DNA of 64,000 nt from JADJOY01 sp016713535 [NCBI: Deltaproteobacteria bacterium] (lineage in GTDB: Bacteria; JADJOY01). The stretch's first letter is position 1. Every line of letters begins with the position of its first letter. The stretch is from contig JADJOY010000016.1 in NCBI GenBank assembly GCA_016713535.1, positions 173,819 through 237,818 of the forward strand. Reading direction: 5' to 3'. The notes beneath the pieces were generated by a model. That model did not search any database and was not told where the DNA came from. It saw nothing but the letters and a program-made list of their open reading frames with translations. The translations under genes were made by a program, and so were the position numbers. Shown one piece after another: positions 1 through 10,059 of this stretch.

Positions 1-705
1 ACGCTGGTACTTGCCCGTGAGCAAGCCGCTCGCGAGCGGGCTCCACGGGCACAGGCCCACGCCCAGCTCCAGTGCCGCGGGGACGTGCTCGCGCTCGATG
101 TTGCGCTCGACCAGCGAGTACTCGAGCTGGAGCGCGCACACCCGCTCGCGTCCGCGGAGCTCGGCGATCGTCTGCGCGCGCGCCAGGTACCACGCGGGTA
201 CGTCGGAGAAGCCGACGTAGCGGATCTTGCCGGCGCGCACCAGGGCGTCGAGCGTGTCGAGTACCTCTTCGACCGGCGTGAGCCCGTCCCACGCGTGCAT
301 CCAGTAGAGGTCGACGTAGTCCGTGCGGAGGCGGCGCAGCGACCCCTCGAGCGCGCGGTGGATGTTCTTGCGGCCGTTACCTCCGGCGTTGGGGTCGCCG
401 GCGCGCGCGTTGAACGTGAATTTGGTGGCGAGCACGACCGCGTCGCGCGAGCCGTGCTCGGCGAAGTACTCGCCGATGAGCTCCTCGCTGGTGCCGTTGG
501 TGTAGCCGTCGGCGGTGTCGACGAAGTTGCCACCGGCCTCGAGGTAGCGCGCGAGCACGCGGTGCGCGGTCTCCTTCGGGCTGCCCCAGCCCCACTCGGT
601 GCCGAAGGTCATGGTGCCGAGGCAGAGCGGGCTCACCTTGAGGCCGCTGCGGCCGAGCAGCGAGTAGGTGGCGAGGCTCGGGAGGGTCGTCGGCGTGCTG
701 CTCAT
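1..705 (-). CDS. Aldo/keto reductase (C-terminus cut off by window edge)
   Basis: NAD(P)H-dependent carbonyl reductase of the aldo/keto reductase superfamily, predicted cytosolic. The frame opens at ATG 705 and runs off the left edge without a stop, so about 235 residues are visible. The N-terminus carries the family start YSLLGRSGLKVSPLCLGTM. The catalytic set is visible in order: Asp and Tyr in DTADGYTNG, Lys in VLATKF, His in LYWMHAW. A later YVGFSDVPAW segment matches the barrel strand that follows. The closest pattern is the general Tas/YajO-like group rather than a defined sugar reductase. Substrate is unknown. The gene upstream on the other strand (792) is divergent. Confidence 0.9.
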   Translation of the reverse strand, partial: MSSTPTTLPSLATYSLLGRSGLKVSPLCLGTMTFGTEWGWGSPKETAHRVLARYLEAGGNFVDTADGYTNGTSEELIGEYFAEHGSRDAVVLATKFTFNARAGDPNAGGNGRKNIHRALEGSLRRLRTDYVDLYWMHAWDGLTPVEEVLDTLDALVRAGKIRYVGFSDVPAWYLARAQTIAELRGRERVCALQLEYSLVERNIEREHVPAALELGVGLCPWSPLASGLLTGKYQR

Positions 706-791
706 CGGATCTCCGGGTGGGTGGCGCGAGTGTAACCCCGCGCTGTAAGGTCGCCGCCGCGCGTATCCCCGCGTGCCCGGAGTCGCCGACG

Positions 792-1233
792 ATGATGCCC
801 GCTCGCCCCACTCGCCGCCGCATCACGTTCGTGGTGGTCCTGCTGCTCGCCGGGCTCGGCGGAGCGCGGCCTGGGCCGAGAGCCGCACCACCCCGAGCGT
901 CGCGCATGCGGCTCCGGTCCGGCGAAGCTCGACGATCCCAAGCCGAAGACCGGCGATCACATCGTCGTCCCGCCCAGGCCCAAGCCGGGAAACGCGCTGC
1001 CGAGGCCTCCCAAGGGCGCGAAGCCTGGCGCCGACACGGTCGTGATGATCAACGCGCACGTCACCGTGCGCGGCGACGTCGACGCGGTCGACGTCTACGC
1101 CGGCAGCGAGCCGATGGTCAGCCAGGTCGTGAAGGCGGTGTGCCGGTGGAAGTACGAGCCCGCAACCCTCGACGGCTCGCCGTTCCCGGTGTGGAAGGCG
1201 ATCCGCATCGAGCCACCGCCCGAGCGGCCGTAG
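792..1233 (+). pseudogene. Small secreted protein with TonB C-terminal-like domain, two frame breaks
   Basis: Three reading-frame pieces join into one plausible protein. ATG 792 or 795 gives a signal peptide (RRRITFVVVLLLAGLGG). A short middle piece (AWAESRTTPSVAHA) is in the second frame. From about 904 the third frame gives a proline/lysine-rich linker and a C-terminal domain of about 65 residues. That domain contains VVKAVCRWKYEPATLDG, the W.Y.PA..DG pattern of energy-transducer TonB C-terminal domains. The protein is therefore probably periplasmic. Two one-base shifts near 855-870 and 900-910 fit consensus errors as well as decay. There is no obvious ExbB/ExbD partner nearby, so a role in TonB energy transduction is not implied. 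Confidence 0.55.
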
Positions 1234-1260
1234 CGGCGGGACCAGCCCGATGAAGGCCTC

Positions 1261-1411
1261 GGGCGGGGACGGGCCCCGCCCCTACGCCGATCGATGCGGG
1301 ATCCCGCGAACCACCCGACCCCGTGGGGGCGGGTCGTGCGCCCGCCCGCGGCGACCGACCGGCGGTCCCCTTCGCGTCCGTCGTAGCGGCGGGGGTTCCA
1401 TCCCCCGCCGG
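1261..1411. repeat. Three family-B palindromic elements
   Basis: The gap between two convergent genes holds three GC-rich palindromes. The one at 1261-1287 is on the minus strand and reads GTAGGGGCGGGG followed by its complement. The second is at 1323-1346. The third, at 1381-1411, reads GTAGCGGCGGGGG, then a short loop, then CCCCCGCC. They share the GTAG(G/C)GG lead with elements near 25.0, 28.2, 38.3 and 53.3 kb and inside both tandem arrays. No coding signal is seen here. Confidence 0.6.
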
Positions 1412-1422
1412 CCCTCCCCGGC

Positions 1423-3829
1423 TCAGTACCAGCACCCCTGCGCCGCCGCCATGAAGCCCTGATCCTCGCCGTCGAGCACACCGCTGCGATCGAGGTCGGC
1501 GCCGCCGCACCAGCCGTTTCCGGCGTCGCAGGCGAGCGAGGCCGGCGGTCCGTAGACACTCCACGCGCTCGCGAAGAGTGCCGCGTCGGCCCCGTCCACC
1601 GCGTGGGTCGCGTCGAGGTCGGGCCGGGTACAGCCGAGCTTCGCCCACGAGCAATCGAGGGCATCCGCCGCCATCGCGCAGAGCGGCGCCTCGCGCAGGA
1701 GGTCGACGCCGCCGAAGGTCTGGTGACTCACGTTCGGGATCGCGTGGAACTGCCCATCCGCGCCGACCGCTTCGTAGTGGTCACCGGCGCGCCGAAGCGG
1801 CGGGCCGTCGGCGAAGCGCGCCAGGTAGCGCTCCTGGTTCCACGGGTGCGCGCCTGCCAGCTCGGCATCGATGTTCGCCTGGATCTGCGCGTCGCTGAGG
1901 AGCCCCCACGGCGCGGACTCGCCGCGCTGCAGCACGCTCTCGTAACCCTGCGCGTCGCCGATACCAGGGCCGAAGTCGGCGACCGCGTAGCTCGCGCCGC
2001 CCACGCCGAACGGCACCGCGACCATCGACGCCTGGTAGAGCGAGCGGCGCGCCCACGACGCCTCGCCCGGGTTGGCGCCCGCGCCGCCCGCCCAGTCCAG
2101 GATCGCCTGCGCGACCCGGCGGTGGACCTCGGCGATCTGGCCGAGCGTCGCCTGCGCCGCCGCCCGCACCGCCTCGTTCTCGGTCTGCGCGCCGTAGTAG
2201 ACGAGGACGCGCGCGCTGCGCTCGGGCTGCTCGAGGGCGTCGACGAGCTGGTGGAAGATCGGCAGCCAGGCGTTCGCGTCCGCGGCGAGGAGGTCGTCGA
2301 GCGCGTCGAACACCGGCGTTCCGCCCACCTCGATCCGGAGCAGGTCGCCCCAGCTCAGGCCGAAATAGGCGTCGTCGAGGTGGAGGCAGCTCGGCACGAT
2401 CGCGGGCGGCGGGAGCCCGAGGAGATCGAAGATGATCTCGAGGAGCAGCAGGTCGTAGGAGCCCGGCACGGCCACCACCTCGACCGGCGAGGCGAGCCCG
2501 GCACTCGAGAGCGCCTTCGCCATGTACGACATCTGGCACGAGTTCATCGACCCCAGATCCTGATCCTCGACACTCCCGTCGGGGCGCACCGCGCCAGCCA
2601 CGATGAGCTGGTCGTAGGGCGAGGTCTCGCCGACGGTCATGAGGTTCATGCCGTGGCTCACGACGGAGTCGCCGACCTGGCGGCCGACCGCCGCGGCGCG
2701 CTCGCAGCTCGCGCGCAGGTCGGCATCGACGAGCGGATCGGAGGCGCACTCGCGCGCCGCCAGGTAGCCGATCGCGTGGTCCGGGAAGTTGTCGCGTGAG
2801 TCGTGATTTCCCCAGAAATAGCCCTCGTAGGTGCCGAGCTGGCTCACCATGAACGACGAGCAGCAGTCCGAGATGCGCAAGAAACTGGGCAGCCCCGAGA
2901 ACACGAAGGTGAGCGCGTACGAGCCCATCGCGAAGAGCGGCTCGGCGGTGAAGTAGGTCTCGGTGGGATCGACCCGGTACGTGTAGCGGCCATCGGCGAA
3001 GAACGTGGACGCGATCTCGCCCTCGAGGGGCGCGGGGAAGCTCTCGCCGGGGCTCACGCTCTGGCCGTCGTGGGTGCGCGTGACGGAGCCGCCGTTCGGG
3101 CCGTCGATGGCGAGCGTCCAGCCCGGCTGCCACTCGCGGGAGGTGATCCCGGGGTGGCCGGAGGCGCTGCCGCCCACCACCAGCCCTTCGAACATACGGA
3201 TCAACGTGAGGGCCAGGTCGCGGGTGCGAAACACCTTGTAAGCCTGCCAGGCGTTGAAGGCGCTCTGGCCGATCTCGTTGTTGTCCTTGGGGTGGGCCTC
3301 GATCTCCCAGTCGCTGCCGTGATGCGCGACGAACGTCGCGCCGAGGGTCATCGCCGGCACCACGTCGTTGATCAGCGAGAAGCGGTTGTGAGCGAGGACC
3401 ACCTGACCCAGGCGTTCGCGATAGAAGAGCCGGAACGCGTCGGCCTTGGCGTTCGGGTTCTGCCACGGAGCGGGCGCGGAGTAGATCGTGTGGCCGAAGC
3501 TCGGCGCCGCCAGCACGCCCCACCTTCACCACCAGGTCGTAGGTGCCGACCGGCTTGGGGTCGGGGAGCTGGGCGACGACCTCGCTGGCGCTGCGGCTCA
3601 CGACCGTCATCGGCGCGCCGTCGTAGGTCACCGCGAACGTGTTGCCGTCACCCTCGACGCCGAAGTTGGCGCCGCGGATCGTGACGTTCTGCCCCGGCAC
3701 TCCCGGGTTCGGCTCCACCGAGTCGACGGTCGGCGCGCACCCGCTCGCGAGGGCGGACAGCGCCGCGAAGACCACCCAGCAGATCGCACGACCACGGCCG
3801 TGCCCTCGCGCCCTCGACTCACCCGTCAT
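1423..3829 (-). CDS. Large IPT/TIG-domain lipoprotein with dockerin-like C-terminus (one frameshift)
   Basis: Envelope lipoprotein of about 800 residues. ATG 3829 opens a signal peptide ending in the lipobox LASGC. An IPT/TIG fold of about 80 residues follows (VEPNPGVPGQNVTIRGANFG). Near 3520 the frame shifts and the long remaining part continues in the frame that ends at 1423. The central 600 residues match no family I recognise. They contain paired cysteines (DCCSS) and a SHGMNLM stretch, and the segment around SNSCQMSYMAKAL-like residues resembles a hydrolase core only weakly. The last 70 residues hold two calcium-loop-like repeats (DLDATHAVDGADA and DLDRSGVLDGED) with cysteines, as in dockerin type I modules. 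The break sits between well-formed coding stretches, so it is probably a consensus error. Function unknown. Confidence 0.6.
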
Positions 3830-3998
3830 GTCGGCGATCCCCCACGAGCGCACGCTCGTCGCGCACCACCCGTCGATGCTACCGACCGCCCCGCAGCGGG
3901 CGCAACGCTGGGCGTGCGCTCCGTTGAACCGCGAGCGGAGGTAACGTCGTGCCAGCGGCGGCGCCCTGACGGGGCGCGGCGTCGTGATCGATACGCAC

Positions 3999-5177
3999 AT
4001 GCCTCCCTACCTCCTGACCGCGCGCGACTCGCGGGGGCGCGAGGTGGTCCGCGAGCTAGACGCGGCGAGTGGCGACGACGCCGTCGCACAGCTCGTCCGC
4101 GAAGGCCTGCGAGACGTCCATGTGGAATCGAGCGAGCTCGACGCCGCCATCCGTTCGACGTTCGACCCGGCGGAGCTGGCTTTCCAGCGCCGCTCGCTCT
4201 CCGCGGAAACGCGACTACGGATCAGGCGAGGAGGCCCCGACGCTGCAGTGGCGGTGGTGCGGTCCGCGCTCCTCCCACCGGCGTTGATGGGAGTAATCGC
4301 GGCGCCCGTGATGATCTACCTGCGACATCCCGGGGCATGGCGGCTGGACCTGTTCGACGGGCTCCTCATCGTGTTGGGACTCGTGCCGCTCGGCCTCCTC
4401 GTGCAGGCCTCTCACCGCGTGCGGACCGCTGCCGCTCCGTATGAGCGCCTCATCGGCGCAGTGGTCTGGCACCGCTGGGGTGACGTGCTCGCCATCGTCG
4501 ACGACCTGGAACGAACCGCAGTCGGCCCGCGAGGGGTGCGCCTGCCCGCCATCGAGATCGCTGGGCGTCGAGCGCAGGCGCTCGCCGGGCTCGGTCGGAT
4601 GGAGGAAGCAGAAGAGGCGCTCCGCCCGTTCCAAGATGACCCGAACGTGCCGGAGTGGATGTACTGGCACAAGATGAGCCTTCTCCACGCGGCGACGAAC
4701 GACGATGAGCGTGTCCTGGAATGCATGGAGCGCGCCCACGCAGTCGATCCCCGCAACGTCGAATACGCGATCGGGCTCGCGCAGACACTCGCCGCCGCAG
4801 AGCACGCAGATCCCGCTCGTGCCAGATCGCTGGTGGACGACGTGCGGTCCCGAGCACCGCTTCGTGCTCGCCATGCCATCTCGATGGTGGATGGCCTGGT
4901 GGCCCTCGCGGGTGGACGTCATCAAGACGCGCTCGCCGATCTCGATCGGGCGCGAGCCGAGATCGCCAGTGACATGGCTAGCAACCCATTGACCGAGGCC
5001 GTCTCGCTCGAGCTCTACGGCCGATCGGCCCTCGCCCTGGCCAGGCTCGGCCGCTGCGAGGAGGCGCTGCAACGTCTCGCTGCCGCCAGGCCGCTATTCG
5101 AGGCGCAGGGCCAGACCTGGCTCTTGGACCAGATCGAGTCCGCGACTCGCCGTCGAGACCCGGTCAACCAGCGCTAG
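3999..5177 (+). CDS. TPR-containing membrane protein
   Basis: Protein of 392 residues, no defined function. ATG 3999 is preferred over GTG 3984 because the recognisable N-terminal fold begins right after it (YLLTARDSRGREVVREL). That fold resembles the small N-terminal domain of GspF/PilC-type proteins, with a DAV.QL..EGL.DV pattern. Two hydrophobic helices follow at about residues 90-140. The rest is a helical repeat region of TPR type (for example ALAGLGRMEEAEEAL and ALARLGRCEEALQRL) that probably faces the cytoplasm as a scaffold. Its 3' end overlaps the convergent molybdopterin oxidoreductase gene by 14 bases. Confidence 0.75.
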   Translation: MPPYLLTARDSRGREVVRELDAASGDDAVAQLVREGLRDVHVESSELDAAIRSTFDPAELAFQRRSLSAETRLRIRRGGPDAAVAVVRSALLPPALMGVIAAPVMIYLRHPGAWRLDLFDGLLIVLGLVPLGLLVQASHRVRTAAAPYERLIGAVVWHRWGDVLAIVDDLERTAVGPRGVRLPAIEIAGRRAQALAGLGRMEEAEEALRPFQDDPNVPEWMYWHKMSLLHAATNDDERVLECMERAHAVDPRNVEYAIGLAQTLAAAEHADPARARSLVDDVRSRAPLRARHAISMVDGLVALAGGRHQDALADLDRARAEIASDMASNPLTEAVSLELYGRSALALARLGRCEEALQRLAAARPLFEAQGQTWLLDQIESATRRRDPVNQR

Positions 5178-7382
5178 CCGCGATCCCCGACCACGAGCCC
5201 GGCGCGAGCGGGCCGGCGGCGCGCTTCACGTCGACGACGAACCCGGTGAGGTTGGCCATGCCCGACACGCGCTCGATGCGGTCAGGCCCGTCGGCGGCGA
5301 GCAGGTTCACGTTGACGCCGGTGGTCTTCCTCGCGACCGAGAGCCCGACCGCGTGCTGGTGCCCCCAGCCGTGCGGCAGTGCGACGGTGCCGGGCATGAG
5401 GTCGGCGAGCAGCCGAACCGGCACGCGCACGGTGGCCACGTCGGTCGACACGTCCGCGAGATCGCCCTCCGCGAGACCGGCGCGCGTGGCGTCGCTCGGG
5501 TGCACGTAGAGGTAGTTGGTGTGCTTGCCGTCGGCGACGAACTTCTCGTGGTTGTGGGTCCACGAGTTGTGGGTGTGGACGGCGCGCTTGGTGATGAGCT
5601 TCAGGCGATCGGCCTGGGCGCGCTCGCGCTCGAACGCCGCGTCGACCTTCTTCGCCTCCTCCATCAGCACCGGCGGTGCGAGGTGGACCTTGCCGTCGTC
5701 CGTCACGACGCGCTTGCCGAGGAACGCCTCGGTGGCGTGAGCCGGACGAAGCTGGCCGTGGCGCTCGCGCAGCAGCGCGCCGAAGCTGCCGGCACGGGTC
5801 GCGCGCAGGAGCAGCGAGAGGACACTCTCCTGCGCGAGCTGGCGCCGCCCACCGGCGAAGCGCGAACGCACGGCCGTCATCGCCTCGAACGCGCGCTGGG
5901 CGACCCGCGAGCCGAACAGGCTCACCCCACTCGCGCGGCACAGGTCCATGTAGATCGTCGCCTCGTCGCGGACGTCGCCGGGCGCCTCGACGATCGGACG
6001 CGTCGCCTGCAGGTACGGCTTGCGCTGGAGCCCGAGGAGCAGCGGGAAGAGAAACGGCAGGTCGGGGCGCTCGAGCGGCGTGGTGCACGGGAGGATGTAG
6101 TGCGCGATCGAGCCGGTCTCGTTGCGGAAGATGTCGAGGGTGACGAGGAGCTCGAGGTTCTGGAACGCCTCGCGCAGCCGTCCCGCGTTGGCCATCGTGA
6201 TGAGCGGGTTGCCGCCGGTGACGAAGAGCGCGCGCACTTGCTTGGGCCCGGGGGTCAGGATCTCGTCGGCGAGGATCCCGCCGGGGAACGCGTCGTTGAC
6301 CGACGCGAAGTCGCCCACCCGCGAGCGATCCGGCCGGAGCAGCGCGCCCGTCTTCTTGCCGAAGGCGGGGAAGTCGACGACGCCCTGCCCCACCAGCGTG
6401 CCGCCGCGTCGGTCGAGATTCCCGGAGACGGCGTTGATCGCCTCCTGGAGCCAGAAGCCGAGCGAGCCGTGGCCGCCCATGTTGACGCCGGTCGAGCTGT
6501 AGAGCGCGGCGCCGCGCGCGCCGACGTACGCGGCCACCATCTCGCGGAGCTTGGTCGCGGGGATCTTGGTGACCTCGGCGGTGCGCTCGGCCGGCCAGGG
6601 CTTCGCGAGCCGAGCGAGCTCGTCGAGACCGGTCATGTGGCGCGCGACGCGTTCGCGATCGACCCCACCCACCGCGAGCAGCTCGTGAAGGAACGAGAGA
6701 TAGAAGAAAGCGTCGGTGCCGGGGCGGATGAAGACGTGCTCGCCGGCGATCTTGGCGGTCTCGGTGCGCCGCGGGTCGACCACGAACACCTTGGCGCCCC
6801 GCGCCGCCATGTCCTTGAGCTCGCGGACCGGGTTCGGCACCTGCAGGAAGCTCCACTTCGACACGACCGGATTGGCCCCCACGATGATCAGGCACTCGGT
6901 GTGACTCACGTCGGGGAACGGCTGGGTGAACGGGAAGCCGTAGACGTGGTGGGCGACCGCGAACTTGTTCGCGCAGTCCTGCGTCGCCGACGCGTACATG
7001 CTGCGCGAGCCGATGCCGTCCATGAAGCCCTGCGCGAAGATCGGGTGCAGGACGCTGAAGCCGGCCGCCGTGCCGACGTACATGGCGATCGAGTCGGCGC
7101 CGTGGCGGTCGCGGATGGCGCGGACCTTCGCGCCGATCTCGCCGAGTGCCTGCTCCCAGCCCAGGTCGGTCCAGCGCTCGCCGTCGCGGCGGCTCGGTCG
7201 CAGCAAACGGTCGGGGAATCGAAGAGATGGTGCTGCTCGAGCCCCTTCACGCACGCGAAGCCGCGCGTCGCGACGTGGTTCTCGTCGGGAGCGATCGCGG
7301 TGATCCGTCCGTCGTCGACGGTCACCTCCAGGCCACAGAGGGACTCGCAGATCCGGCAGAAGGTCGTCGTGGTGGTCGGCAT
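5164..7382 (-). CDS. Molybdopterin-dependent oxidoreductase (one frameshift)
   Basis: Large subunit of the DMSO-reductase / formate-dehydrogenase superfamily, about 738 residues. ATG 7382 gives MPTTTTTFCRICESLCG, the Cx2Cx3C part of the N-terminal [4Fe-4S] site, with the fourth Cys in FACVKG. Near 7205-7215 the frame shifts, and the molybdopterin domain continues to the stop at 5164. It includes WTDLGWEQAL, TQDCANK (likely Mo-ligand Cys), IIVGANPV, VVDPRRTETA and VTGGNPL. The C-terminal cofactor-binding domain has the typical LYVHPSDATRAGLAEGD and HGWGHQ. There is no Tat motif, so it is probably cytoplasmic. No electron-transfer subunit lies beside it, and the substrate cannot be named. The split between two well-conserved parts looks like an indel in the consensus. 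Confidence 0.85.
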
Positions 7383-7529
7383 CGCTCCTCGCGTCCCGTG
7401 CCCGGAACGGCGCGCAGCCTACCAGTCGTCCACCTGCCGGCGCGAGCGAAGAAAGGGCGACGCCCCAGCAGCCGGGCACCGCGCTCGTGGTTGCCGCCCT
7501 CGCCGGGCGAGTGGCACCCTCCGAGGTTC

Positions 7530-8558
7530 ATGAGGGTGCTGGCGATCGAGACGAGCTGCGACGAGACCGCGGCGGCGGTGATCGGTGACGACGGCCGAAC
7601 GCTCCTCTCGAGCGTCGTCGACACCCAGGTCGCCGCGCACCAGCCCTACGGCGGCGTGGTCCCCGAGATCGCCGGCCGCCGCCACGTGGTGAGCATCCGG
7701 CCCGTGGTGGAGCGAGCGCTCGCGGAGGCCGGGGTCACGCTCGACGACATCGGTGGGATCGCCGTGACGAACGGGCCCGGGTTGGTCGGCTCGCTCCTCG
7801 TGGGCGTCAACTTCGCGAAGGCGCTCGCCTGGTCGCGGAACCTGCCGCTCGTCGGCGTCCATCACATCGAGGGGCACATGCTGGCGCCGCTCCTCGACGC
7901 TCCCGACGAGGACGTGTTCCCGGCGGTGGCGCTGATCGTGTCCGGCGGCCATACGTCGCTCTTCCACGCCCGGGCGTTCGGCCGCTACACGCGGCTCGGA
8001 CGCACCCTGGACGACGCGGCCGGCGAGGCCTTCGACAAGGTCGCGCGGCTGATCGGCCTCGGCTATCCGGGCGGCCCAGCGGTACAGAAAGCCGCCGAGG
8101 GCGGCGATCCGCGGGCGTTCGCGTTCCCGCGCCCCACCCTCGAGAAGGGGCACCTCGACTTCTCGTTCAGCGGCCTCAAGACCGCGGTGCTCACCGTGGT
8201 CCGGGAGCTCGGCGCGGAGAAGGCGGCCGACCGGCGCGCCGATCTGGCGGCGTCGTTCCAGCAGGCCGTCGTGGACGTGCTGGTCGGCAAGACGCTCGCC
8301 GCCCTCGAGCAGACCGGTGCCAAGCGCGTGATCCTGTCCGGCGGTGTCGCCGCCAACGGGCCGCTCAGGACCCGGTTTCGCTTGGAAGGCGAGGCGCGTG
8401 GCTTCGCCGTGCTCATTCCCCCGATGCGCTTTTGCACCGACAATGCCGCCATGATCGGCGTGGCGGGGGCGCGGCGTCTCGCCGCCGGGCTCCGGGATCC
8501 GTCCGATCTCGATGCCGATTCCGCGTTACCGCTGGTCGAGGAGGTTCAGTGCGCGTGA
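7530..8558 (+). CDS. tsaD: tRNA N6-threonylcarbamoyladenosine transferase TsaD
   Basis: Transfers the threonylcarbamoyl group from TC-AMP to A37 of ANN-decoding tRNAs, with TsaB and TsaE. ATG 7530 gives 342 residues, the usual TsaD length, starting MRVLAIETSCDETAAAV. The metal-binding His pair is in HHIEGHM (His112 and His116). Other family blocks are VTNGPGLVGSLLVG, SGGHTSL, GEAFDKVAR, GYPGGPAVQ, FSFSGLKTA, LSGGVAANG and CTDNAAMI. The upstream gene is divergent. The downstream cytochrome gene starts inside its last codons, so the two are probably cotranscribed, although no functional link is known. Confidence 0.97.
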   Translation: MRVLAIETSCDETAAAVIGDDGRTLLSSVVDTQVAAHQPYGGVVPEIAGRRHVVSIRPVVERALAEAGVTLDDIGGIAVTNGPGLVGSLLVGVNFAKALAWSRNLPLVGVHHIEGHMLAPLLDAPDEDVFPAVALIVSGGHTSLFHARAFGRYTRLGRTLDDAAGEAFDKVARLIGLGYPGGPAVQKAAEGGDPRAFAFPRPTLEKGHLDFSFSGLKTAVLTVVRELGAEKAADRRADLAASFQQAVVDVLVGKTLAALEQTGAKRVILSGGVAANGPLRTRFRLEGEARGFAVLIPPMRFCTDNAAMIGVAGARRLAAGLRDPSDLDADSALPLVEEVQCA

Positions 8559-9399
8559 GTCCCGCCCGCCGTTCGGTCACGTCCCGGGTCGCGCTGTCGT
8601 GGGCGTTCGCAGCGCTCGCGGTGGCGGGCTGCGGCACCAACTACGACGACAACCGCAGGCCACCGACCTGAGCGTGTCCGGGTCGGATCTGCGCCGCGGG
8701 GCGTTGCTCTGGGACGAGTGGTGGACGGTGATCGGTGCGGGCGCGCCCTCGGACACGTTCGCGCTCTACACGAAGACCCGCGGCACGCAGGCCGGGTCCG
8801 CCACGTGGCGCTGCCAGGAATGCCACGGCTGGGACTACCGCGGCTCGATGGGAGCGTACGCGACCGGCCCGCACTTCACCGGCGTCGCGGGCGTGATCGA
8901 GCGGGTGCCGGGGCGCACCAATCAGGAGCTCTACGATGTCCTCAAGACCGGCACGCCGCCCGCCTCGGGCGGGTCGGCGCTGACGGGCTCCGATCACTCC
9001 TTCGACGAGCAGCTCGACAATGACGAGATCCTCGCACTCGTGCGCTTCCTGCGCGAGGGGCTCGTGGACACCCGCGCGGTCATCGCCGCCGATGGGCAGG
9101 CGACCGGCAACGCGAACGCCGGCCAACCCCTCTACGCGTCCTCGACCTCGAACCCGGACCTGGTCGTGGGTCAGTGCGCGCTCTGCCACGGCGGCGATGG
9201 CAAGGCGATCGACATGGGCGACGGCGGCGGATCGGTCTTCGTCGGCACCGCCGCCCGCGGCGAACCATGGAGGACGCTCCACCGGATCCGCTGGGGAGTG
9301 CCAGGAACCTCGATGCCGAGCGCGGTGGAGCGCGGGATCACCGAGCTCGCGGACCAAGGCGACCTGCTCGCGTACACGCAGACGCTGCCCGCTCAGTGA
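8549..9399 (+). CDS. Diheme c-type cytochrome lipoprotein (one frameshift)
   Basis: Envelope electron carrier of about 283 residues. GTG 8549 (or GTG 8555) overlaps the end of tsaD and opens a signal peptide with lipobox LAVAGC, followed by GTNYDDN. Near 8653 one base appears to be missing. The other frame continues with ATDLSVSGSDLRRGALLWDEWW to the stop at 9399. Two heme-binding motifs are visible, CQECH and CALCH, about 130 residues apart. A late Met in GTSMPS is a plausible distal ligand. The partner is unknown. The frame break is most simply a one-base consensus error. Confidence 0.75.
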
Positions 9400-9458
9400 C
9401 GGGGTCGGGTGCGCTCGGCCGCGTGGCGCATCGCGGCGAAACGACACGTGGTGTTGTC

Positions 9459-9486
9459 TTGACACGACCTCGCGTGACGCTATTCT
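9459..9486 (+). promoter_or_regulatory. Sigma-70-type promoter of the rubrerythrin gene
   Basis: TTGACA at 9459-9464 and TATTCT at 9481-9486 are separated by 16 bases. This is unusually close to consensus for such GC-rich DNA. The transcript start would be near 9493. Just downstream, GACAATCATTACC is locally AT-rich and partly symmetric, so a Fur/PerR-type site is possible but weak. A purine-rich ribosome site (GGGGGAAGAGAG) precedes ATG 9547. Confidence 0.65.
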
Positions 9487-9546
9487 CGACGACAATCATT
9501 ACCAACAACGACTCACTCGCGTGAGTGAGCCAGGGGGAAGAGAGAG

Positions 9547-9966
9547 ATGGCCGACCTCAAGGGTTCCAAGACGCACGACAATCTGAAGGCCGCTTTCGCG
9601 GGTGAGTCGCAGGCGAATCGCCGCTACCTCTACTTCGCGAAGGTCGCGGACGTGGAGGGCTACCCCGACGTCGCGGGCCTGTTCCGCGACACCGCCGAGG
9701 GCGAGACCGGCCACGCTCACGGCCACCTCGACTACCTGAAGCGCGTGGGCGATCCCGCCACCGGCCAGCCGATCGGCGCGACCGACGCCAACCTCAAGGC
9801 CGCCGTCGCCGGCGAGACCTACGAATACACCGAGATGTACCCCGCGATGGCGAAGACCGCCCGCGAGGAAGGCTTCGGCGAGATCGCCGAGTGGTTCGAG
9901 ACCCTCGCCAAGGCCGAGAAGTCGCACGCCGGCCGCTTCCAGAAGGGCCTCGACTCGATCGCCTGA
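9547..9966 (+). CDS. Rubrerythrin (short form)
   Basis: Non-heme diiron peroxidase that reduces hydrogen peroxide in the cytoplasm. At 139 residues it consists only of the four-helix ferritin-like domain and lacks the C-terminal rubredoxin domain of classical rubrerythrin. Diiron carboxylate and His ligands are visible in [40 protein letters not shown] and [12 protein letters not shown]. Without a rubredoxin domain it needs an external electron donor. It has its own strong promoter and a hairpin terminator, so it is a monocistronic stress-type gene. Confidence 0.93.
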   Translation: MADLKGSKTHDNLKAAFAGESQANRRYLYFAKVADVEGYPDVAGLFRDTAEGETGHAHGHLDYLKRVGDPATGQPIGATDANLKAAVAGETYEYTEMYPAMAKTAREEGFGEIAEWFETLAKAEKSHAGRFQKGLDSIA

Positions 9967-9981
9967 GTCCGTCGCACCATC

Positions 9982-10054
9982 GCGAAGCTCGGGATCCGCC
10001 CGCGGATCCGAGCTTCGCCGAAGGGCCGGTGGCGCCTCGCGCCAGCCGGCCCTT
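9982..10054. terminator. Double hairpin between convergent genes
   Basis: Two adjacent stem-loops separate the rubrerythrin gene from the convergent SGNH hydrolase gene. The first (9982-10018) pairs GCGAAGCTCGG with its complement around a GATCCG stem. The second (10021-10054) pairs AAGGGCCGG / CCGGCCCTT around TGGCGC/GCGCCA. The second ends in CCCTTCCCGTT, giving a weak U-tract on the plus strand and AAGGG on the other. They probably act as a bidirectional terminator. Confidence 0.6.
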
Positions 10055-10059
10055 CCCGT

